Assembly: GCA_024224995.1 (NCBI GenBank)
Contig: JAAENB010001306.1
Span: forward strand, 1-8,822
Direction: 5' to 3'
Length of the DNA: 8,822 bases
From: a bacterium
GTDB lineage: Bacteria > Spirochaetota > UBA4802 > UBA5550
Made by a program: the position numbers and the translations under genes. Each line of letters begins with the position of its first letter. Positions within the stretch are counted from its first letter, which is position 1. The notes under the pieces were generated by a model that was not told the origin of the DNA, did not search any database, and was given only the letters and a program-made list of their open reading frames with translations. Positions 1-4,802 of this stretch are shown one piece after another.

Positions 1-17
1 CGGTCCCATACCGGAAA

Positions 18-79
18 CACCCCGGAGGGGTGTAGTCATGTAGCCCGGGGTTTTTAACCCCGGGAGCAGAAAAGGCTCC
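18..79. repeat. cluster of three GC-rich hairpins
   Basis: Three perfect inverted repeats follow each other: CACCCC (18-23) with GGGGTG (27-32); CCCGGGG (44-50) with CCCCGGG (58-64) around an AT-rich 7-nt loop; and GGAGC (63-67) with GCTCC (75-79), which overlaps the second by two bases. No ORF of note lies here. The word CGGAGGGGT returns at the other end of the window (8794-8802), so this is probably dispersed intergenic repeat DNA. None of the hairpins is followed by a T run, so I do not call a terminator. Confidence 0.55.
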
Positions 80-112
80 GGTTAATATCCCCGGACAGAA
101 AAAGACCTATCT

Positions 113-150
113 CTATCAAGTTTCTTCCGTATTTTTTCCCGTTCGACGGG
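113..150 (+). repeat. right-end remnant of the large hairpin element
   Basis: The stretch CTATCAAGTTTCTTCCGTAT, followed by TTTTTCCC, closely matches the right end of the complete copy at 1391-1417 (CTATCTAGTTTCTGACGTAT, then T and C runs). The stem, loop and left end of the element are absent. It is followed by a perfect 5-bp hairpin, CCCGT (138-142) with ACGGG (146-150). It lies only about 12 bp upstream of the complete copy at 162-309, so copies may have inserted into or beside each other, or one may have been partly deleted. Confidence 0.5.
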
Positions 151-161
151 GTCACCTGCTC

Positions 162-309
162 TCAAGAAACTAAATTGTGCTTGTAAGCGGGCCTGAAAGT
201 ATCCCCTCTTCTAAATGCTGCGGAACTCCCTTCGGTCAAACAGTCCTCACATTTAGAAGAGGGGATACTTTCAGGCCAGATGCAGCCCGTAGTACTATTT
301 AGTTTCTGA
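162..309 (+). repeat. large hairpin repeat, copy 1 (148 bp)
   Basis: A perfect 28-bp inverted repeat (190-217 with 250-277) encloses a 32-nt loop (218-249). The ends form an imperfect terminal inverted repeat: TCAAGAAACTAAAT (162-175) against ATTTAGTTTCTGA (297-309), with one bulged A. The loop can fold further: GGA-A-CT (222-227) pairs with AGTCC (242-246), and CC (229-230) pairs with GG (234-235). Left flank, stem base GGCCTG, loop and right flank match copy 2 at 1251-1404, but the distal stem is a different sequence. A TTTTTTCCC tail follows. It encodes no protein and resembles a MITE or REP-type element; I do not recognise a named family. It sits downstream of the SDR gene's 3' end. Confidence 0.85.
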
Positions 310-366
310 TCTATTTTTTCCCGGCCATCCGGTGTCTGAGCGGAGCCGAAGACCCGGGGTGAGGGC

Positions 367-1134
367 CTACTTCCCCGACATCCGAAGAGCGGCATCGAGA
401 CGAATGGTCTCACCGTTGATCATGGGATTTCGAACTATTTCCATAGCCATGTTTGCGAACTCGACGGGATGGCCAAGTCTTCTTGGGAAGGGGACCATCT
501 CGCCAAGAGCGGTCTGGACTTTTTCCGGCAGTCCTTCCATCATGGGAGTCTTAAAGAGTCCCGGAGCTATGGTAACAACCCTGATGCCGATATCGGCGAA
601 TTCACGGGCAAGGGGGAGGGTGAGTCCCACTATGGCGGCTTTTGATGCGGCATAGGCTGCCTGGCCCAGCTGGCCTTCAAAGGCCGCAATGGAGGCGGTA
701 TTTATTATAACTCCCCGTTCTCCCTGATCATTCGGGGCATTTTCGAATAATTTGGCAGCTGCCAGCCGGATAACATTCATGGTGCCCATGAGGTTGACAT
801 TCACAACACGGTTGAATTTTTCCATTGGCATAATGCCTTTTTTGCCAATGACTTTTACGGGGTCCGAAATTCCCGCGCAATTTATTACGGCGTGAATGGT
901 GCCGAATTTTTCACAGGTTTTGTCTATTGCCGTAGTAACCGGCTCTTCTTCGGTTATATTTGTTTGAAAAAAGAGAACACTGTCGCCCAGTTCGGCAGCC
1001 AGTTTTTCGCCTTTTTCCGCGTCCATATCGAGAATTCCTACTTTTGCGCCGCCTGCGACGAGCTGTCTCACTGATGCCTCGCCAAGTCCTGACGCGCCGC
1101 CGCTTACGATTGCCGTAATATTTTGAATGTCCAT
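367..1134 (-). CDS. SDR family NAD-dependent dehydrogenase, 3-hydroxyacyl-CoA dehydrogenase type-2-like
   Basis: A 255-aa short-chain dehydrogenase/reductase of normal length for the classical group. Seen in the sequence: cofactor-binding motif SGGASGLG (residues 11-18), acidic Asp36 ending the second strand (which favours NAD over NADP), NCAG (85-88), Asn114, and the catalytic set Ser148, Tyr161 and Lys165 in YAASK. The sections GERGVIINTASIAAFEGQ, VVTIAPGLFKTPM and the ending NPMINGETIRLDAALRM are characteristic of the HSD17B10 / type-2 L-3-hydroxyacyl-CoA dehydrogenase branch. That branch oxidises 3-hydroxyacyl-CoA to 3-ketoacyl-CoA in fatty or branched-chain acid breakdown. The substrate here is inferred. 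The start is backed by GGAGGT five bases upstream. The gene stands alone, divergent from the hydrolase, with a large hairpin repeat on either side. Confidence 0.92.
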   Translation of the reverse strand: MDIQNITAIVSGGASGLGEASVRQLVAGGAKVGILDMDAEKGEKLAAELGDSVLFFQTNITEEEPVTTAIDKTCEKFGTIHAVINCAGISDPVKVIGKKGIMPMEKFNRVVNVNLMGTMNVIRLAAAKLFENAPNDQGERGVIINTASIAAFEGQLGQAAYAASKAAIVGLTLPLAREFADIGIRVVTIAPGLFKTPMMEGLPEKVQTALGEMVPFPRRLGHPVEFANMAMEIVRNPMINGETIRLDAALRMSGK

Positions 1135-1138
1135 TATT

Positions 1139-1144
1139 ACCTCC
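1139..1144 (-). promoter_or_regulatory. ribosome binding site of the SDR gene
   Basis: Read on the minus strand, GGAGGT lies four to five bases before the ATG at 1134-1132. It is a near-complete Shine-Dalgarno sequence and fixes this start. Confidence 0.8.
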
Positions 1145-1250
1145 GGATCTGTTTGTTATTTTTTCATGATTTTATTTTGGAGTAACGATAGAAACAGGGT
1201 GATATTAATCAATAACATTTTGAAATAAACAGCTGTTGAGGGCTAAGTAC

Positions 1251-1404
1251 TCAAAGAACTTGATTTTGCTTGTGCGCGGGCCTGGAAGTAGTATGGGCTC
1301 TTTGGATTGCTGCGGAACTCGCGTTGCTCAAACAGTCCTCACAACCCAAAGAGCCCATACTACTTCCAGGCCGGATGCAGCTTGCAATACTATCTAGTTT
1401 CTGA
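1251..1404 (+). repeat. large hairpin repeat, copy 2 (154 bp)
   Basis: A 31-bp inverted repeat (1279-1309 with 1342-1372; one A-C mismatch at 1306/1345) encloses a 32-nt loop (1310-1341). The left flank (28 nt, 1251-1278) matches copy 1 at 21 of 28 positions and the right flank (32 nt, 1373-1404) at 26 of 32. Total length differs from copy 1 by 6 bp, exactly the two extra 3-bp arm segments. Only about 12 bp at the stem base, GGCCTG then AAGTA, is shared; the rest of the stem is different but self-complementary. The loop differs at four bases, two of which exchange C-G for G-C (1321/1327). The tail TTTTTTCCCC, then CCC..GGG, runs to about 1429. Same orientation as copy 1; it lies in the SDR-hydrolase gap. 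Confidence 0.85.
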
Positions 1405-1502
1405 CGTATTTTTTCCCCGCTACACAGGGTCGGTCGTGTCTTAATATACCTTATTTATGACGCATAATTTGCATTAAATAATCAAAAAAAAGTAGTCATA
1501 TG

Positions 1503-1540
1503 TTTTTTTTTGTAGACAGGATATTGTTAATCTTTATAAT
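1503..1540 (+). promoter_or_regulatory. sigma70-type promoter of the hydrolase
   Basis: TAGACA (1513-1518, five of six matches to the -35 consensus), a 16-bp spacer, and a perfect TATAAT (1535-1540). A nine-base T run (1503-1511) sits directly upstream of the -35 box, with an eight-base A run at 1484-1491 before that, like an UP element or bent DNA. The predicted start is near 1547, giving a leader of about 205 nt before the ATG at 1753. This is the strongest promoter match I found in the window. Confidence 0.65.
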
Positions 1541-1611
1541 AAAAACCGTCCAGACGTTCTTTTTCAATGGATGGAATCTATTTTAAAAGGAGATTTATTC
1601 GGTCTGCCAAA

Positions 1612-1629
1612 GAACTGACACGTCAGTTC
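1612..1629. promoter_or_regulatory. perfect 8-bp dyad in the hydrolase leader
   Basis: GAACTGACACGTCAGTTC is an exact inverted repeat of two 8-base arms around AC. At this position, about 65 nt after the predicted transcription start, it could be a repressor operator (the TGAC-N2-GTCA core recalls TetR-family sites) or, in RNA, a 7-bp hairpin with a CACG loop. No regulator gene lies next to it. The function is inferred. Confidence 0.45.
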
Positions 1630-1652
1630 GATGGATTTCCAAATGTATTGTG

Positions 1653-1732
1653 GTATCTGCTTCAGCTCTATACAAAGAGTAGTACCTCCCCCCAAATTGG
1701 TACTTTTTTGAGTATATTGCCGGAGCAGATAC
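1653..1732 (+). ncRNA. candidate structured 5' leader (cis-regulatory RNA) of the hydrolase
   Basis: Nested complementary segments in the untranslated leader suggest a three-helix junction. P1 is GTATCTGCTTC (1653-1663) with GGAGCAGATAC (1722-1732), 11 bp including one G-U. P2 is GCTCT (1665-1669) with AGAGT (1676-1680). P3 is AGTACC (1681-1686) with GGTACT (1699-1704), with a six-C run (1688-1693) in its loop and followed by T5 (1705-1709). CCTCC (1685-1689) in P3 is also complementary to the GGAGG of the ribosome binding site (1742-1746). P3 and blocking of the binding site would therefore exclude each other. I recognise no known riboswitch. The pairing is seen; the function is inferred. 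Confidence 0.4.
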
Positions 1733-1741
1733 ATTTTTATT

Positions 1742-1747
1742 GGAGGG
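1742..1747 (+). promoter_or_regulatory. ribosome binding site deciding the hydrolase start
   Basis: GGAGGG ends five bases before the ATG at 1753, and a good signal peptide begins at that ATG. The in-frame ATG at 1567 has no Shine-Dalgarno sequence and lies only about 20 nt after the predicted transcription start, so 1753 is preferred. Confidence 0.8.
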
Positions 1748-1752
1748 TGGTT

Positions 1753-4302
1753 ATGGATTTCTTAAAAAAATATTGTTTTTATTTTGTTATTATCACAATT
1801 ATTCTTTTTAGTGTTATACTGGTTAACGGAACAGCTCTCGCTGCCGGAGATACGGCAAGCAAGGAATCAATCGAAGAGGAGCTGAAAAAAGCCGGGATAA
1901 TGGATTGTACAGTGACTATCAACGTTCGTATCCCGGTCCCGGAGTCGGAAAATCCCTATATTGACCAATCACAATATGATGATGAAGGTGATGCCGATCT
2001 CTGGGCAGTGACTATCACACCAAACAGGGTAAAGACAGACGGCCCGCAGCCTACGATCCTGCTTACTACAGCTTACAAAAAAGAAATTGTGGCGATAACT
2101 GTCGCTCCAATGGTCCGCTTTGGCTACAATGTGGTCATGGTCGATATGAGAGGCTCGGGTTCTTCCGAAGGGCACTGGCATTCCATGAGCTATATTGAAT
2201 CCTATGATGTAAAATATATTATTGACCGGTGGATCCCGGCACAGGACTGGTCCGACGGCAGGATCGGGATGGTAGGAGGCTCATATATGGCTATCCTCCA
2301 GATGCTGGCAGGCGGTCTCATTGATACCGACGCCAATGGTGAGCCCATCCACTTGAAAGCCTGTGTGGCAAATGTCCCTTATAGTGATGTGTATGCCGAT
2401 ATTGGGGTACACGGGGGGAATTTTAACCTGGAGTTTATGTCTTTCTGGATTATTCTTACGGAAACGCTTAATAGTATGCCCGGTACCCTGTTCCTTGGTG
2501 AGGATAACACAATTCCCGATTTTTCTTTTATTACCAGCAGGGAAGATTTTGAAGAGGCTGTGGAAGAATGGATGGCATCAATCCGGCAGTTTCCCGAGCC
2601 ATTATACGATGTAATTTTTAATACCAACAATGACATGCGGAACGAAGATATGTGGCAAAAATCCCCTATTGTGTTCTGGCCGGATAAACCCGCAAACGGC
2701 TGGTCTGTGGGCACGCAAAACGAAGGCAGCCGGGTTTTCCCTGCCAAACTACCCGTGGTTATTGTTGCCGGATGGTATGATATTTTTACCAGGGGTACCC
2801 TTAACCAGTATACCTACGGCCTCTCCCGTCATTCCAATTCCGATAAAGCCCTTATTATCGGGGACTGGTACCATCTCGAAGGGGCATTCGGCATGGGGCT
2901 GAACTCCATGATCGATATGTCATTTCACGCCCGCTGGTTCGACTGGAAGATCCGGGGTGCCGATGACTGCTTTATGAAGGAGTTTCCGGTGATGCTTCGT
3001 GTTATGGGAGAAAACCGGTGGCGGGCGGAAAAGTCATGGCCCCTTCCGGAAAGCAGGGTGAATAAAAAGACTTTTTATCTTTCCAAGCGTATCGCCGATC
3101 CCATAAACGGAGACCCCTTTACCGAGAACAAGAACTTCTGGGGTACCACAGGCGCAGGGGAAAACCTGCTCTATTCCCTGGTGGATGCCAAACAAGACTG
3201 CGATTTTTACGCGGAAAACCCTGTTCTCAAGCATTCCGCTTCCGCTGAAAATCTTCACGGCGAAAAATCAAAATCAGTTGTTCGCTGGTGCATGGGAATT
3301 CCGGCCCTGGTTTCATCGATTCCCCGGATGTATATGGGAATAGATATCGAGGACGATATGCCCTGGGAAGATGAGCGGGATGATGAAGAAGCAGTGCCCA
3401 CCTTTTCCACTGCTCCCCTGGAAGAAGACATGGAGATCATTGGTCCCATATCCTTACGGTTCTGGGCTAAGACGGAATTCAAAGAACGGACCTGGCTTGA
3501 AACTGTTTACCAGGATTCCATTCTGGACATAGTGGGAGATGTTTTTGATATTGATACTGATTCGGGTCTTATTTACCGCAATTTATATGGCAGGGATGTT
3601 CAGTTTGTTGCTGAACTGAACGATGTATTTCCCAACGGCAGGGCAAAGAATATCAGCTCCGGGTGGCTCAGGGCCTCTCATCGTCAGCGTGATCCCAATG
3701 AATTATCCGGCGCTGCCGCGCATGCCATTGACCCGGACTATACTCCTTTTGATCCCTTTTACTTTGAGCCCGATACTAATCCCGAAAATATTAACGAAAA
3801 CGAGCTCTATGAGTATGTTATTGAGATCTGGCCCACATGCAATGTCTTTAAGGCCGGTCACCGTGTCCGGATCTCTCTTTCCGGATCGGACTGGCCCCAC
3901 CTGCTGCCGGTCCTGACCCCTTCGTGGAACGAGATCGTGATCGATGAAAATCATGAAGCACGCCTCGATTTTACCGTTACCAATACGGCGAATGAAGGCG
4001 CTACGTGGAAATGGATCGGTCCTTCGGGGCATTCTTATGAGGCATTTAACTCCTATCTCCTGGAGCACAAAGATGACCCGAACGCTCCGGACAGTACGGT
4101 TATTGCGGGAAGTGACACTGAAAGCGGTGAGAACGTCAGTTTTTCCGCAAGTAGTAGCGGTGGGTGCGGTTCTGCCGCAAATGCCGCAACAGGCTCTTAC
4201 AACAGCGCTGCCGGTATATTACCGGGCCTCCTCAGCACCCTGTTTATGATGCTCTTCCCACTGGCTTTGATTTTTATCCGGAAAGCCTGGCTGCGGAGGT
4301 AA
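1753..4302 (+). CDS. exported CocE/NonD (X-Pro dipeptidyl-peptidase type) serine hydrolase with C-terminal anchor
   Basis: 849 aa from the chosen start. Residues 1-30 are a signal peptide: KK, a long hydrophobic core, then ALA before AGD as a likely cleavage site. An alpha/beta-hydrolase domain follows with DMRGSGSSEG (about 131-140), nucleophile Ser177 in GGSY, acid Asp343 in GWYD and His374 in GDWYH, the layout of the CocE/NonD and peptidase S15 group. The C-terminal third (from about 560) contains ISLRFWAKTE and GHRVRISLSGSDWP, typical of the family's beta-sandwich domain. Members cleave esters, amides or peptides; the substrate here is unknown. The tail is unusual: Ser/Gly-rich, GGCGS with Cys805, a hydrophobic helix (about 821-842) and the basic ending RKAWLRR. 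It resembles a protein-sorting signal or simple anchor and implies a cell-surface location. At 849 aa it is longer than the roughly 550-650 aa I would expect for CocE-like enzymes. Confidence 0.88.
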   Translation: MDFLKKYCFYFVIITIILFSVILVNGTALAAGDTASKESIEEELKKAGIMDCTVTINVRIPVPESENPYIDQSQYDDEGDADLWAVTITPNRVKTDGPQPTILLTTAYKKEIVAITVAPMVRFGYNVVMVDMRGSGSSEGHWHSMSYIESYDVKYIIDRWIPAQDWSDGRIGMVGGSYMAILQMLAGGLIDTDANGEPIHLKACVANVPYSDVYADIGVHGGNFNLEFMSFWIILTETLNSMPGTLFLGEDNTIPDFSFITSREDFEEAVEEWMASIRQFPEPLYDVIFNTNNDMRNEDMWQKSPIVFWPDKPANGWSVGTQNEGSRVFPAKLPVVIVAGWYDIFTRGTLNQYTYGLSRHSNSDKALIIGDWYHLEGAFGMGLNSMIDMSFHARWFDWKIRGADDCFMKEFPVMLRVMGENRWRAEKSWPLPESRVNKKTFYLSKRIADPINGDPFTENKNFWGTTGAGENLLYSLVDAKQDCDFYAENPVLKHSASAENLHGEKSKSVVRWCMGIPALVSSIPRMYMGIDIEDDMPWEDERDDEEAVPTFSTAPLEEDMEIIGPISLRFWAKTEFKERTWLETVYQDSILDIVGDVFDIDTDSGLIYRNLYGRDVQFVAELNDVFPNGRAKNISSGWLRASHRQRDPNELSGAAAHAIDPDYTPFDPFYFEPDTNPENINENELYEYVIEIWPTCNVFKAGHRVRISLSGSDWPHLLPVLTPSWNEIVIDENHEARLDFTVTNTANEGATWKWIGPSGHSYEAFNSYLLEHKDDPNAPDSTVIAGSDTESGENVSFSASSSGGCGSAANAATGSYNSAAGILPGLLSTLFMMLFPLALIFIRKAWLRR

Positions 4303-4312
4303 GGTAATCGGT

Positions 4313-4325
4313 GGCCCCTTGGGCC
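4313..4325. repeat. small hairpin after the hydrolase stop
   Basis: GGCCC-CTT-GGGCC is a perfect 5-bp hairpin 11 bases after the hydrolase stop. It has no T run, so it may weakly help termination or be part of intergenic repeat DNA. The related phrases GTAATCGGTG and GTGATCGGTG, with ATCGG again after that, follow each other at 4304-4343. Confidence 0.35.
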
Positions 4326-4359
4326 GGGTGATCGGTGATCGGGTTAAGAGAAAGCCCGT

Positions 4360-4383
4360 AGAGACGCTGCACGCAGCGTCTCT
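4360..4383. repeat. dispersed palindrome, copy A
   Basis: AGAGACGCTGC (4360-4370), AC, GCAGCGTCTCT (4373-4383) is a perfect 11-bp inverted repeat, preceded by GCCCGT and followed by GCAACC. The reverse complement of the palindrome at 8728-8752 has the same flanks and near-identical arms, so both belong to one small repeat family. Lying between two convergent genes, it could help end transcription in both directions, though no T run follows. Confidence 0.6.
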
Positions 4384-4410
4384 GCAACCCAACCCGTTGC
4401 AAAATCTTCG

Positions 4411-4430
4411 AACCTCGAACCTCAAACCTG
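4411..4430. repeat. short tandem repeat, AACCTC units
   Basis: Three consecutive units, AACCTCG, AACCTCA and AACCTG, lie just beyond the 3' end of the DUF393 gene in the convergent gap. This is a minor low-complexity array with no evident function. Confidence 0.35.
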
Positions 4431-4432
4431 TT

Positions 4433-4801
4433 TCACCCACAACACGACTTCCGTCTCAAGCGTTTCGCGGTCCGGTACGCGAGAGAGGCGCTTTTTTGTC
4501 CCCACCGTGATTCAACCATCCAGCGGAGGGGTTTGGCCTGGGGGACAAGGGAAATGATTTTTCCTACAGCTTCTTCGCCGCGGAAAATCAGGTTGTTCTC
4601 TCCCAGGAGATGGACTTCTTTCATGAGTTCTTCCAGGGGAATGGATTCATTGAGTAAAAAATGCTCCTGGAGGCTTACTATCTCAATCTGCTTTGCCCGG
4701 TCGAATTCTTCAATGAAACGGGCAAAACGGGTGCACAGGGAACACTCCGCGTCATACAGCAGTATCCAGGCGGCGGAATCTTTTTCGATTGATATCAACA
4801 T
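4433..4801 (-). CDS. DCC/DUF393 family thiol protein
   Basis: 122 aa, the usual size for DUF393. The N-terminal motif is YDAECSLC, with Asp17 and the Cys20-x-x-Cys23 pair. This matches the family signature (commonly YDGxCxxC), which gives the DCC name and suggests a thioredoxin-like fold. The later section LLGENNLIFRGEEAVGKI fits the family's second half. Members are predicted thiol-disulfide oxidoreductases; substrates are mostly unknown. The protein ends in a basic segment and a further Cys-Cys-Gly. The start lies one base after the kinase stop, with only a weak Shine-Dalgarno sequence, so translation is probably coupled to the kinase. A functional link to the kinase is inferred from this arrangement alone. 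Confidence 0.8.
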   Translation of the reverse strand: MLISIEKDSAAWILLYDAECSLCTRFARFIEEFDRAKQIEIVSLQEHFLLNESIPLEELMKEVHLLGENNLIFRGEEAVGKIISLVPQAKPLRWMVESRWGQKSASLAYRTAKRLRRKSCCG

Positions 4802-4802
4802 A

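Noticed and set aside
190..320. Large hairpin as an intrinsic terminator of the SDR gene
   Set aside because: On the minus strand no U run follows the hairpin, and on the plus strand the T6 run is more than 35 bases away from the stem end.
162..413. Minus-strand open frame across hairpin copy 1
   Set aside because: It runs through the inverted repeat, overlaps the end of the SDR gene, and shows no recognisable domain or ribosome binding site.
162..1404. Retron, diversity-generating element or CRISPR for the hairpin repeats
   Set aside because: No reverse transcriptase, Cas gene, template/variable repeat pair or spaced array is present. The copies are over 1 kb apart with a gene between.
1484..1511. 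A8/T9 inverted pair as a terminator
   Set aside because: It would be an all A-U stem with an 11-nt loop, directly upstream of the -35 box; an UP element or bent DNA fits better.
1567..1752. In-frame upstream extension of the hydrolase (62 extra residues)
   Set aside because: No ribosome binding site at the ATG at 1567. The stretch would put the signal peptide in the interior of the protein, while the ATG at 1753 has GGAGGG and begins a normal signal peptide. The extension also covers the structured leader.
4304..4343. Direct repeats GTAATCGGTG/GTGATCGGTG as an iteron or origin
   Set aside because: The units are too few, too short and irregular, with no replication gene nearby.
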